64,000 nucleotides of DNA from Saccharomonospora azurea NA-128 (GCF_000231055.2 NZ_CM001466.1:2663025-2727024); one strand, 5' to 3'. Positions 42,386 to 50,697 are shown, counted from the stretch's first letter. Program-made: numbers and translations. The notes: generated from the letters alone by a model not told the origin.

Positions 42386-43782
42386 CAGCGATACTCCCGC
42401 AGACGTTCGCGAATACCGAGTGTGGCGCCGAGCGCGGCGATGACCGACAGCAGCGCGTAGGCCGGGGCGAGCAGAGTCAACGCGTTCGCTCCGGCGGAGG
42501 TGTTCTCCACGAAGTTGCGTCTCGCGGAGTCGATCGAGGCGGCGAGCTCGCTGTCGACCCGGTTGAACGCCGTGGCGGGACTGTTCTCGTCCTTCTCGTC
42601 GATCGCCAGCAGGACGGCCTGCCGGTGCTCGCCGTTGCCGTCGAGCTCCCGTACCCGGTCGTGAGCGCTCAACCAGTCCGCGGCGTGGTCGGTGGCGGCG
42701 CGGAGGTTCACGCCCGACTCCGCCTCGGCGACGGCCTCGCTCAGCAGGCCACCACGCCCGTCCGCTCCCGCGAACCGCTGGAAGTGCTCGGCGAACCCTT
42801 CCTCGTACTCCTGCCCACCGCCGCGCGCGACCAGGGTAAGCGTCTCGTCGGCGCGAGCCTGCAGCGCGGCGATGCGCGCGCGGACCAGCCGGTCGGCCTG
42901 CTCCGTGCCGTCCTCACGGCCGCTGCCCACGAACACGCCCTGCACGATGAGCGCAACGGCGGTCCACAGCACCAGCAGGCCCACCGCGCCCGAGGACACC
43001 AGCAGACCGACGTTGAACACCCGGTTGGTCCGGCGCTTCAGATACACCTGGACGTAGGCGAGCGCGGCGATCAGGCACGCGAGCATCAGCGCGATGAACC
43101 ACGGGAAACTCGTCGCGTCGTCCTGCTCGTCGGCGAGGCGGGTCGCGTTGACCCGGTAGAGGTCCTCGGCGGCGGGCAGGATCGTCGAGCGCAGCAGCTC
43201 GGACGCCTCCCGCAGGTACGCCGCCCCGACGGGGTAGCCCTGCCGGTCGTTGGCCTTCGCCGAGGCGATGAGACCGGTGTAGACCGGCAGTTCCCTGCTG
43301 ATCACGTTGATCTGCTCGGCCGCCTCGGGATTGCCCGCCGAGTCCGACGCGGCCTTCGCCAGCGCCGCACCGGCCTTGGCGATGTCGGTCGCGTACCGCT
43401 CCCGCAGCGCGGCGGACTCGGTACCGGGAATCAGGAACGCCGTCGCGGCCGTGGCGTCGGCGTCCGACAGCGACCGGTACACCTCCTGCGCCGCCGCGGC
43501 GAGCGGTTCGCGGTGCTCCACCAGCGTGTCGACGCTGTCGTCACGCTCCTGCATGGACAGAGTGCCGACCAGGCCCGTGAGCAACGACAGGACGACGAGG
43601 CCGACCACGATCAGCGACAGCCGCCCCGGTGTCGTGGCCGCCGACCGCACCATGCCGCGCGCCAGTTCCGCAGGGAGGTCCAGCAGCGCGCCCAACCCCG
43701 ACCGCGGACCACGATCGCCCCCTGACGGTCCCGAGCCGGCGGGCGCCATCGCCGAGCCGCCCCGCGGCACGGTGCTCGTCAT
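42385..43782 (-). CDS. glnX: GlnX-type transmembrane sensor
   Basis: 465 aa. Start ATG 43782 with a GGAGGAA ribosome-binding site. Four membrane segments are visible: about 53-75 (LSLIVVGLVVLSLLTGLVG), about 235-255 (FPWFIALMLACLIAALAYV), about 268-292 (NVGLLVSSGAVGLLVLWTAV) and one at the C-terminus (LLAPAYALLSVIAALGATLG). Two extracytoplasmic helical regions (about 80-230 and 295-435) lie between, as in chemoreceptor-like sensors. In mycobacteria GlnX relays GlnH-bound amino-acid levels to PknG. First gene of the operon. Confidence 0.93.
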   Translation of the reverse strand: MTSTVPRGGSAMAPAGSGPSGGDRGPRSGLGALLDLPAELARGMVRSAATTPGRLSLIVVGLVVLSLLTGLVGTLSMQERDDSVDTLVEHREPLAAAAQEVYRSLSDADATAATAFLIPGTESAALRERYATDIAKAGAALAKAASDSAGNPEAAEQINVISRELPVYTGLIASAKANDRQGYPVGAAYLREASELLRSTILPAAEDLYRVNATRLADEQDDATSFPWFIALMLACLIAALAYVQVYLKRRTNRVFNVGLLVSSGAVGLLVLWTAVALIVQGVFVGSGREDGTEQADRLVRARIAALQARADETLTLVARGGGQEYEEGFAEHFQRFAGADGRGGLLSEAVAEAESGVNLRAATDHAADWLSAHDRVRELDGNGEHRQAVLLAIDEKDENSPATAFNRVDSELAASIDSARRNFVENTSAGANALTLLAPAYALLSVIAALGATLGIRERLREYR

Positions 43783-43977
43783 CGCGTTCCTCCACCCAGT
43801 CTCGGCACGCGCAAACCGTATCCGAGACGACCGGACCACGAGTGCGGAGTCCGGCAAGAGAACGCGGATCGTGCTGGTGCTGTGATCACCAGCGGAGGTT
43901 CACCGGGAGCACCATCCTCACGTGAACTCCCACGTCGCCTCTCGCCTCCGGCCTGCCGATCATGAGACTCTCTGGCC

Positions 43978-44388
43978 GTGACCTACGTGCATTGGGAGAT
44001 CGTGCCGACCCGGTGGAAGGACAACGACGTCTACGGGCACGTCAACAACGTCGTGCACTACGCCGTCATGGACACCGTGATCAACAACTGGCTGATCGGC
44101 AAGGGCGGTCTGGACATCCACGAGGGCGGCGTGATCGGGCTGTGCGTCGAGTCGCACTGCAACTACCACGCCTCCGTCTCCTACCCGGAGAAGTTGTCCG
44201 TGGGCCTGCGGGTCGGGCACCTCGGCCGGTCGAGCGTGCGTTACGAGATCGGCCTGCACCGGGAGGACCGCTCGGAGCTGATCGCGCAGGGCCACTTCGT
44301 GCACGTGTTCGTGGATCGGCGGACGCGGCGTCCGGTCGAGGTGACCGGGGAGCTGCGCGACGCGCTGACAGCGTTGATGGCCGGCTGA
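43978..44388 (+). CDS. 4HBT-family acyl-CoA thioesterase
   Basis: 136 aa, hotdog fold of the 4-hydroxybenzoyl-CoA thioesterase type. The catalytic-loop pattern RWKDNDVYGHVNNVVHYAVM carries the Asp and the GHVNN turn; FADM/YbgC-like features follow (SYPEKLSVGLRVGHLGRSSV). It starts at GTG 43978. The substrate is unknown. It diverges from glnX; the gap of about 195 bp holds both promoters. Confidence 0.9.
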   Translation: MTYVHWEIVPTRWKDNDVYGHVNNVVHYAVMDTVINNWLIGKGGLDIHEGGVIGLCVESHCNYHASVSYPEKLSVGLRVGHLGRSSVRYEIGLHREDRSELIAQGHFVHVFVDRRTRRPVEVTGELRDALTALMAG

Positions 44389-44424
44389 TGGTCAACTGAC
44401 GAGCGCGACCGACCTCCCCGTATC

Positions 44425-44440
44425 CTACGACTGGTCGTAG
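44425..44440. promoter_or_regulatory. Perfect palindrome in the promoter of the small membrane-protein operon
   Basis: CTACGAC-TG-GTCGTAG, 7-bp arms with a 2-bp spacer, overlapping a -10-like TATCCT (44421-44426) and lying 15 bp before the start of the next gene. A plausible repressor site. Confidence 0.5.
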
Positions 44441-44455
44441 ACGTTGGGAGGGCCA

Positions 44456-44821
44456 GTGATCAGTGGGTTCGCCGTCGCGATCGCGATCTGTGCGCTCGCG
44501 GTCGCCGTGTGGAGCTTCGTGCTCGTGGCCGTGAACCGGCCGCCCACCCGATCGCTGCTGTTCGGTCTCGCCGGCGTGGAGGCGCTGCTGGCCGTCCAGG
44601 TGGTGATCTCGGTCGTGCTGCTGATCGCGGGCGAGCGTCCCGGCAGCATGCTCACCTTCCTCGCCTACCTGGTGGGCGCACTGCTGGTGCTGCCCCTGGG
44701 CACCGTGTGGGCGCTGGCCGAACGCACCCGGTCGAGCACGGCGGTGCTGGGCGTCGCCTGCATCACCGTGCCCGTCCTGATCTTGCGGATGTACCAGGTG
44801 TGGGAGGGCGCCAGTGCCTGA
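44456..44821 (+). CDS. Small membrane protein (four TM helices)
   Basis: 121 aa, nearly all hydrophobic: helices at about 3-24, 36-58, 66-88 and 97-115 (SGFAVAIAICALAVAVWSFV; AVQVVISVVLLIAGE; AYLVGALLVLPLGTVWALAE; VLGVACITVPVLILRMYQVW). I do not recognise the function. Start GTG 44456 with GGGAGG. It overlaps the next membrane-protein gene by 8 bp, so the two are co-translated. Confidence 0.82.
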   Translation: MISGFAVAIAICALAVAVWSFVLVAVNRPPTRSLLFGLAGVEALLAVQVVISVVLLIAGERPGSMLTFLAYLVGALLVLPLGTVWALAERTRSSTAVLGVACITVPVLILRMYQVWEGASA

Positions 44822-45242
44822 ACGTGAGCCCGAGCCGACCACCGCGACCCCGCCCGCCACAGCGAGCGGACCCGGACGCGTGTTGGTCGCCATCTACGCG
44901 ATCTTCGCGATCGGCTCCACCTCCAGGGCGGCGGCGCAGATCGCCACGAGGTTCGACGAAGCCCCCGTGCCCTACGCGCTGTCGGCTCTCGCCGCGGTGG
45001 TGTACGTGCTCGCCACCGTGGCGCTCGCGAAACATGGTGTGGCGTGGTGGCGCGTCGCCGTGGTGGCCTGCGCCTTCGAGATGACCGGCGTGCTGGTGAT
45101 CGGCACCGCCAGCGTGCTCCTTCCCGACGCCTTCCCCGACGCGACCGTGTGGTCGAACTACGGGATGGGCTACCTCTTCATTCCCCTGGTGTTGCCCGTG
45201 TTCGGGCTGCTCTGGCTCCGCCGCACCGCGCCGAGGCGGTGA
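44814..45242 (+). CDS. Small membrane protein (four TM helices)
   Basis: 142 aa. A polar, Pro/Thr-rich N-terminus (about 1-22) is followed by hydrophobic segments at about 23-42, 55-74, 80-102 and 115-137 (VLVAIYAIFAIGSTSRAAAQ; GYLFIPLVLPVFGLLWL). It is widespread in actinobacteria in this two-gene arrangement as far as I recall, but the function is unknown. It starts at GTG 44814 inside the upstream gene's 3' end. Confidence 0.82.
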   Translation: MPEREPEPTTATPPATASGPGRVLVAIYAIFAIGSTSRAAAQIATRFDEAPVPYALSALAAVVYVLATVALAKHGVAWWRVAVVACAFEMTGVLVIGTASVLLPDAFPDATVWSNYGMGYLFIPLVLPVFGLLWLRRTAPRR

Positions 45243-45262
45243 CTTCCGCGCACAGTGAATAC

Positions 45263-45294
45263 CGTCCGACCGCCGTGTTCCGTGCGGTCGGACG
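45263..45294. terminator. Bidirectional terminator between convergent membrane-protein genes
   Basis: Perfect 11-bp inverted repeat CGTCCGACCGC / GCGGTCGGACG with a 10-nt loop, between the stops at 45242 and 45301. Confidence 0.85.
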
Positions 45295-45300
45295 ACGAGC

Positions 45301-45648
45301 TCACCAGAGCACCGCGACGCCGATGTTGACCAGCGTCAACCCGGCCAGGGCGTAGAACATGCCCTGCGCGCCCTGCGGCTTGCGCCAGAGGATGTGCGCG
45401 AGCACCAGCACGATGACCGCGATGCCGAGCTTGACCGCGATCTTGGTGTTGTCGACCTCGTTGTCCACGAGACCGGCCGAGGCGATACCGGTGATGGCCA
45501 CGCCCGTGATGACCTGGGCTCCCGCGCCGGACATGAGGACCATGCCGCTGGGTCCCTGCGGTGCGGTGAGCCGCAGCACCACGCCCGCGACGAGCAGTGC
45601 CATACCGAGCAGGTGCAGAACGACCAGAATGTCGTAAACGATGTTCAT
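45301..45648 (-). CDS. Small membrane protein, probable BlaI-regulon member
   Basis: 115 aa with four hydrophobic helices (ILVVLHLLGMALLVAGVVLR; MSGAGAQVITGVAITGIASA; IAVKLGIAVIVLVLAHILW; MFYALAGLTLVNIGVAVLW). The function is unknown. A -10-like TAGTAT (minus strand, 45663-45658) and an overlapping palindrome lie immediately upstream. Together with the adjacent blaI/M56 genes this suggests control by BlaI. Confidence 0.82.
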   Translation of the reverse strand: MNIVYDILVVLHLLGMALLVAGVVLRLTAPQGPSGMVLMSGAGAQVITGVAITGIASAGLVDNEVDNTKIAVKLGIAVIVLVLAHILWRKPQGAQGMFYALAGLTLVNIGVAVLW

Positions 45649-45658
45649 GGCGGAAAGA

Positions 45659-45675
45659 TACTACAAACGGTAGTA
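45659..45675. promoter_or_regulatory. BlaI/CopY-type operator candidate
   Basis: TACTACAAACGGTAGTA: 6-bp inverted arms with a 5-bp spacer, overlapping the -10 element of the 115-aa membrane-protein gene and directly following the M56 gene. The sequence resembles the TACA/TGTA-type palindromes recognised by the BlaI/MecI/CopY family. Confidence 0.55.
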
Positions 45676-45676
45676 A

Positions 45677-46576
45677 CTACTGGAGCGGCAGGGCGAAGAT
45701 GCTCGCCGACGTTGCGAGCGCGACCACGAGCATCGCGCACGCCAGCGGCCACACCAGTGGAAACGCCGCCCGCTGCGGCTGCCGCAAGCGGTGGATCCGC
45801 GCCACGACGTGCGCGTCGGCGCCCGCCACGGCCAACGCCCCGATCGGCGTCCCGGGGGCTCCGTGGGCGTGGAACCGCTCCAACGCCCTCGCCAACGGCT
45901 CCCGCCCGTGCTGCCGGGCGGCCCTGTCGTCGGCACACATCTCCACGAGCAGCTCGATCGTCGAACACACCCGGGTCAGCAGTCGACTGGACGGCAGCAG
46001 GCGCCGCAACGCCTGGAACGGCGCGAGGACCAGATCGTGGCGTTCGCGCGCGTGTGCGCGTTCGTGCGCCAACACGGCGTCCAACTCCGCCTTGCTGAGC
46101 AGACGGCGGGCGCCCGCACTCACCACGATGCGGGGATGCCTGCCCGGCACGCAGTACGCCACCGCCACCGGGTGGTCGACCTCCACCAGCGCACCCGAGT
46201 TCGGTTGAGCGACGAGCTGCAACAACAACCGGTGCCGCGCCCGCGCCCGCGCGGTGTCACGGAAGCAGAGGATCTGGTTCACCACGAGCCACGCCCCCAG
46301 CAGCAGCCCGGCGGCCACGGCGCCCAGATGCCACACGTCGAGCTCGGTCCAGCGCGCGGGCAGGTCGAGCAGCGCGGGGAACACTCCCCGCCGGAACGGG
46401 GCGAGCCCGAAGCCGAACAGCATGCCCACCGTGGACAGGACGAGCGTGAGACCACCCATCTGCCACAACACGAGAGCCGGCCGCGGGTGGGCATGGGTCC
46501 AGCGACTCCGCAACAACCACACCATCACCGTCACGGCGACGGCCGCCGCCGCGACCTGATGCCCCACGAGGATCAC
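45677..46576 (-). CDS. M56-family (BlaR1/MecR1-like) membrane metalloprotease
   Basis: 299 aa. Membrane helices are at about 5-22, 38-58, 84-104 and 275-297, and the zinc motif HERAH (LAHERAHARERHD, around 172) matches HExxH. The soluble protease domain is short and there is no penicillin-binding sensor domain, as in the mycobacterial BlaR-like proteases. It presumably cleaves BlaI in response to envelope stress. Its ATG overlaps the blaI stop (ATGA). Confidence 0.9.
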   Translation of the reverse strand: MILVGHQVAAAAVAVTVMVWLLRSRWTHAHPRPALVLWQMGGLTLVLSTVGMLFGFGLAPFRRGVFPALLDLPARWTELDVWHLGAVAAGLLLGAWLVVNQILCFRDTARARARHRLLLQLVAQPNSGALVEVDHPVAVAYCVPGRHPRIVVSAGARRLLSKAELDAVLAHERAHARERHDLVLAPFQALRRLLPSSRLLTRVCSTIELLVEMCADDRAARQHGREPLARALERFHAHGAPGTPIGALAVAGADAHVVARIHRLRQPQRAAFPLVWPLACAMLVVALATSASIFALPLQ

Positions 46577-46959
46577 GTCTGCCCGCCCTGCCGGTCCGCG
46601 CCCGGGGCCCGCACCCCGCGGAGCAGCGCCTGCCGCAGCGCGTCGGCCTCGTCACTGGTCACCGAGTTCGCGAAGTGCACCAGCGCCGAACCGCGGTCGC
46701 CGCTCAACTCCAGCGCCTCCAACATCAGCTCCGCGACGTAGGCCTCCCGCCCCGCCGCGGGCCGGTACAACCACGCGCGCCCCTGACGGCTGCGCTGCAC
46801 GACTCCTTTGCCCGCCAACCGGGTCAGGACCGTCATCACGGTGGTGTAGGCGAGCCCGCGATCACCGAGCGCGGCATGGACGGCACGCACGCTGACGGGC
46901 TCGTCGCGTGCCCAGAGCACCTCCATCACCGCGCGCTCCAGTTCACCGAGCCTAGCCAC
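46573..46959 (-). CDS. blaI: BlaI/MecI/CopY-family transcriptional repressor
   Basis: 128 aa. A winged HTH covers residues about 5-75 (RLGELERAVMEVLWARDEPV; AYTTVMTVLTRLAGKGVVQR; GRAWLYRPAAGREAYVAELM), with a short C-terminal dimerisation helix. I chose the GTG at 46959, preceded by GAAGGGG; in-frame GTGs at 46965 and 46989 are alternatives. It is coupled to the M56 protease gene, so derepression by proteolysis is likely, as in other BlaI/BlaR pairs. Confidence 0.9.
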   Translation of the reverse strand: MARLGELERAVMEVLWARDEPVSVRAVHAALGDRGLAYTTVMTVLTRLAGKGVVQRSRQGRAWLYRPAAGREAYVAELMLEALELSGDRGSALVHFANSVTSDEADALRQALLRGVRAPGADRQGGQT

Positions 46960-47019
46960 GTCCACCCCTTCACTTGTCGCCTTTCGCACCAGATTGAACC
47001 ACGGCGGGACGCCCGTGAG

Positions 47020-47916
47020 TCAGCTCACCGAACGATCTACGACGTGCCGAGCGCGGGCGTTGATCTCCGCGAGACGGATGTGGAGTTGGTTCAGGCGCTC
47101 GCTGGGAAACAGCACCTCCGGGCCGGACGGGGCGTAGTCGGTGAACGGCGGGTCGTAGAGCACGCTCGGCTCCATCACCCCGTTCTGGGTGAGGTGGTCG
47201 ACGATCAGCCTGAGGAACTCGATCTGCTTGGAGCTGAACGTCGTGTCGTCCAGAAACTCCGACAGCGCCTCGACGACCGACTCACGCTCCAGTCCGACCA
47301 GTGATCGGATGAACGCACCGAGGCCGCGGGTCGCAGATCATGTCGTCGCGGGTCGGTTCGGTCAGTTCGACCATCAGGCGAATGATGTGACGCGGGGTGC
47401 GGAACTGCCCGTTCTGCCCAGCACTGGCGATCTTGCCGAGCATGTACTCGTAGAGGTCACCCTTGGTGTCGCGGTTGTCCATGTCGATGCCGTCGAGCAG
47501 CGCGACGACCTTGGACAACAGCGCGGGCGTCGGGATGGTGAACCGGGCATCCCGCATGTGAGCGGCATAGGTGGACTCGTCGCCGGACTGTGCACCGCCA
47601 AGCGTCTGGAGGAACGGGAAGGCGTGCTCGGCCATCACCGTGTACATGTCGCGCGGGTCCTTGTTGCGGAGGTTCGACCAGCGCAGGTCCTCATACGATC
47701 GACCCTTGGGGTCGGCGCCCTCCGGGAACATGCGACGCCGCATCGGCTCGCCCGTGCGTTCGGCGCGGTTCAACTCCCGGGTGTGCAACTCGTCGAGCCG
47801 CTTGAGAAACAGCAGGTAGGTGAGCTGCTCCATCACCTCAAGCGGATTGGCGATGCCCCTGACCAGAACGCGTCCCAAATCCGATCGATCTTGCTCTTGA
47901 GGTCACCTGTGATCAC
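47020..47916 (-). pseudogene. Type I restriction-modification relic: hsdM N-terminus joined to hsdR C-terminus
   Basis: From GTG 47916 the frame reads VITGDLKSKIDRIWDAFWSG, the normal start of HsdM. A missing G in a GGGG run near 47860 shifts the frame, after which IANPLEVMEQLTYLLFLKRL continues through the HsdM N-terminal domain (FRTPRHIIRLMVELTEPTRD). At about 47330, just where DPACGTGG should begin (ICDP), the sequence switches with another frame change to RGLGAFIRSLVGLERESVVE and runs to TDYAPSGPEVLFPSERLNQL, ending at 47020. This is the C-terminal ~100 residues of HsdR. The rest of hsdM, hsdS and most of hsdR are gone, so the locus is dead. Confidence 0.88.
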
Positions 47917-48142
47917 GTGGGTCCCGTCCTTGCCGATAACTCTTGCGGTGTAGTCGTGCACCGACGACCGCCCGTTACGCTATGCCACTGCCCGCCCAGG
48001 ATCAGATGGGGCAGTCGTCCGGTTTTCTGTGTACATACCGTCAGACTGCCCATCCGCCGGAAGAGTGACGGTGTAGCGAATACGGACCAGCGCTCGGATG
48101 CGATGGGAAGATCGTGACACGGTCGACAACTGGGGGGGATCG
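47917..48142. other. Intergenic region between the R-M relic and the toxin-like gene
   Basis: 226 bp with no gene recognised; less GC-rich than the chromosome backbone. It probably contains the promoter of the 48143 gene. Confidence 0.5.
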
Positions 48143-48850
48143 ATGTCGGTAGGCGATCTGTCCTCGGCGATCGACCGGGTGCTGACGAGCCTGCCGACGC
48201 CTGCCCTCCATGAGGCGGACGGGTACCTCGCCGAGGCATCGGCCGTGTTGGCAGCCGTTTCCACGGGTAGCTCCGCACCCGAGCTGGCGGAGACTGTCGA
48301 GAAGCTGTCGAAGGTGCGTGCAGAACTCGCGCAGCTCGACCGAGCATGCAGCGTTGCCGGAGAACTACTCAGGCAATACCTGGCGACGATCGGTGCCGGG
48401 CCAGCGGCCGTCTCCTCCACTCCAGCTCGGATCCCACCCCCCGCACCACATCCCGCACCAGCCTCGAAGCTGGACGCGGCCCTGATCGCCGAGGTTCGAC
48501 GACGCGGCCACAAGATCAGCCCGGAGCGGGTAGTGAAGATCGCCAGGCTGCCGGACGACAGGATCGTGTGGCTGGAAGAAGGCAACGAAGACAGTGGGCT
48601 GGCGCATATCGAAAGCGCTCATACTTTACATTTCGAGCGCTACGGTATCGCGAAGAGCGACATTGCCAGTGTCGTCTTCGACGCACTGATTAATGGTAGT
48701 TACTGTGGCACGAGCGGCGCCGACAGGGCCGTCTACGAGATCTCCTATAAAGGAGAGCCAAAGAGGATCGCGGTTACCGTGGGGAACAACGGATACATTG
48801 TCGGAGCGAACCCTGTCAAGATAAAGAGGGAGCTAAAACAGAAGCCATGA
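48143..48850 (+). CDS. Putative toxin with C-terminal nuclease-like domain
   Basis: 235 aa. ATG 48143 follows a GGGGGG tract. The N-terminal ~95 residues are helical with WXG/ESX-like spacing (DLSSAIDRVLTSLPTPALHE; ELAETVEKLSKVRAELAQL). A Pro-rich linker follows (TPARIPPPAPHPAPAS). The C-terminal ~115 residues are a compact domain with conserved-looking polar residues (WLEEGNEDSGLAHIESAHTL; GTSGADRAVYEISYKG; VTVGNNGYIVGANPV). The paired His residues and NGYIVGANP recall BECR-type RNase toxins, but I cannot assign the family. It overlaps the downstream small gene (ATGA), the usual toxin-immunity order. The 3' half is AT-richer than the backbone. Confidence 0.78.
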   Translation: MSVGDLSSAIDRVLTSLPTPALHEADGYLAEASAVLAAVSTGSSAPELAETVEKLSKVRAELAQLDRACSVAGELLRQYLATIGAGPAAVSSTPARIPPPAPHPAPASKLDAALIAEVRRRGHKISPERVVKIARLPDDRIVWLEEGNEDSGLAHIESAHTLHFERYGIAKSDIASVVFDALINGSYCGTSGADRAVYEISYKGEPKRIAVTVGNNGYIVGANPVKIKRELKQKP

Positions 48851-49200
48851 GCACCGCACCCAAAGCCACCGAGATAACCGTCACGTTCGACTGGGGAGCA
48901 GGCCCTTTCTGGGTCGCCATCGAGGGCGACCCTCTACCCGAAGAGCACTCTGTCGAGGAGCTCGCCGGCCTTGTCCCACTCAGCAAGGACCTCGTCAGGT
49001 CATTTGCCGAGTGGAACGACAGGATGCAGCGCACTTTTGACGCCGATGACCCGGCATCCTCTGGCATCGTCGATCACGCAGAGAAACAACGTTGGATCGA
49101 AGATGGCAGGGAACTGACCCGCAGGCTGAGGAGCGAGGTCGACCCGAGCATCCGCGTGGAGTACAACCCGCCGGGGAAGCCATCGGAGGTCTTCGACTAG
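48847..49200 (+). CDS. Putative immunity protein
   Basis: 117 aa, acidic, soluble, with no signal peptide: ITVTFDWGAGPFWVAIEGD, LPEEHSVEELAGLVPLSKDL, then FAEWNDRMQRTFDADDPASS and a helical region ELTRRLRSEVDPSIRVEYNP. The start ATG overlaps the stop of the toxin-like gene by 4 bp. Small acidic partners placed directly behind a toxin gene are usually cognate immunity proteins; that role is inferred from position. Confidence 0.75.
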   Translation: MSTAPKATEITVTFDWGAGPFWVAIEGDPLPEEHSVEELAGLVPLSKDLVRSFAEWNDRMQRTFDADDPASSGIVDHAEKQRWIEDGRELTRRLRSEVDPSIRVEYNPPGKPSEVFD

Positions 49201-49261
49201 GACGAACCGACGAGGTCACGTTCCCACTCGTCGCTCGCGACGGGAACGTGACCAATCGTCC

Positions 49262-49462
49262 TCACAGGTCGAACTCGCCCGCCTTCACCCCTGCGACGAA
49301 AGCTCGCCACTCGCTGTCGGTGTAGGTGACCGAAGCTTCGTCGGGACGCTTGGAGTTCCGCACCTCCACGCCACCCTCGATGCGGCGAAACTCGACGCAG
49401 TCCTGTCCCGCGCTGCTGAAGCTCGACTTACGCCACCCCGCGAACTCGCCCAACACCGTCAT
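49262..49462 (-). CDS. DUF397 domain protein
   Basis: 66 aa, the whole of which is the DUF397 domain (WRKSSFSSAGQDCVEFRRIE; VEVRNSKRPDEASVTYTDSE; WRAFVAGVKAGEFDL). DUF397 proteins are paired with XRE/DUF5753 regulators throughout the filamentous actinobacteria and have been linked to Scr1-type toxin-antitoxin or developmental control. Its ATG overlaps the stop of the upstream regulator (ATGA). Confidence 0.92.
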   Translation of the reverse strand: MTVLGEFAGWRKSSFSSAGQDCVEFRRIEGGVEVRNSKRPDEASVTYTDSEWRAFVAGVKAGEFDL

Positions 49463-50310
49463 GCCGCACTCTCCAATTGCCTTAGCTCTTCAGCAATGAA
49501 CCCGAGAGATTCACCAGGTGTCATCGCCATGCTGTTCATTTTCTTTGCCGCCGACTGGTAGTCTTGCACGTCTTTCTCGTCGTATATGAATGCGCTGGAT
49601 CTGTGATGCTCGATGTGCACGATTGAGGGAGAGTCCGCAAATTCGAACAAAATAAATGGACCGCTCAGCCCCGGATGCCAGCCGAGCCCATGAGGCATGA
49701 TGCGCACCGAAACGGGCGGTTTGTCCGCCATCATGAGCAAATGCCGTAGTTGGTCAGCCATGAGGGCCGGACCGCCGATGACCTCACGAAGGGCGGACTC
49801 ACCGATCAACGCGGTCAAGGTGACCGGCTCACTGCGGTCGATCACGTCTCGGCGGGCCAGTCGCATCATGACACGGGCCTCGACTTCATGAGCCGCGAGA
49901 TCGCCTGACGAGAGCACCGCACGCGCGTAGTCGGAAGTCTGCAACAGCCCCGGGATCAGCAACGGCGACCAGTCGGTGATCGCGGTAGCAGTGCGTTCGC
50001 AGTCGAGAACACCCGCGAGGCCGGGCGACACGCCCGGCATACCCGCCGTCAACCAGTTCGGTTCCCTGGCGTTACGCGTTAATTCGAGGATGCGATCGCG
50101 GTTCGCCCCTGTCACATCGAGTTTGGCGAGAATTGCTGACACATCGGCGACGTCAGGAACCCGGCTGCCGTTCTCCCAGTACGAGAGCTTCGCGTGCTGA
50201 ATGCCGAGCATCCGGGCGAGCTCCCTCTGCCCGAGACCAGCATCGAGTCGCGCTTGCTTGAGTGCCGCTGACAATGCCCGCACGCGCGGACTCGCTACTG
50301 GTACGGCCAT
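49459..50310 (-). CDS. XRE-family regulator with DUF5753 domain
   Basis: 283 aa. The N-terminal XRE HTH spans about 12-70 (LKQARLDAGLGQRELARMLG; LSYWENGSRVPDVADVSAIL). The DUF5753 domain covers about 95-270 (LLIPGLLQTSDYARAVLSSG; SVRIMPHGLGWHPGLSGPFI). It is the partner of the overlapping DUF397 gene. The DNA near 49490-49640 is AT-richer than the backbone, suggesting horizontal acquisition or relaxed codon use. Confidence 0.93.
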   Translation of the reverse strand: MAVPVASPRVRALSAALKQARLDAGLGQRELARMLGIQHAKLSYWENGSRVPDVADVSAILAKLDVTGANRDRILELTRNAREPNWLTAGMPGVSPGLAGVLDCERTATAITDWSPLLIPGLLQTSDYARAVLSSGDLAAHEVEARVMMRLARRDVIDRSEPVTLTALIGESALREVIGGPALMADQLRHLLMMADKPPVSVRIMPHGLGWHPGLSGPFILFEFADSPSIVHIEHHRSSAFIYDEKDVQDYQSAAKKMNSMAMTPGESLGFIAEELRQLESAA

Positions 50311-50451
50311 GCACCAGATCGTACGAGGACGTTGTCCCGCACCCCAGTGTCACCCAAACGAGGCGTTGACCCCTTGTAGACGCAACAACACCATTGGTAA
50401 CGCACCACTGCTGGTGCTCTGAGAACATTCAGCGATCTCCGGGAGGGCTCA

Positions 50452-50697
50452 ATGCAGCGCTATCTCTGGCAGCAGGCGGGCGGACGACGGCACGTCTACG
50501 ACACCGAGCGCGACATCGCCGCGCCGGGGCGCGTGTTGTCCGCGTTGTGCGGGCAGGTCGTCACGCCCACCGTCGACGACATCACCGGGCTGTGGCTCGA
50601 CCGGACCTGCCTGACCTGCGACCGCGAGGTCCGTGTGCGGCTGGGCTTTCCCGCCGACGAGATCCCGCCGGCACCCGAGCTGGAGGCGGCGAAGTGA
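50452..50697 (+). CDS. Small zinc-finger-like protein
   Basis: 81 aa. Two potential metal-binding half-sites are visible: Cys in VLSALCGQVV and the CLTCD pair, with nearby His (RRHVYDTE). Such small proteins commonly accompany XRE/DUF397 loci in actinobacteria. There is no enzymatic motif. It starts at ATG 50452 behind GGGAGGG. It overlaps the next gene (GTGA). Confidence 0.78.
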   Translation: MQRYLWQQAGGRRHVYDTERDIAAPGRVLSALCGQVVTPTVDDITGLWLDRTCLTCDREVRVRLGFPADEIPPAPELEAAK

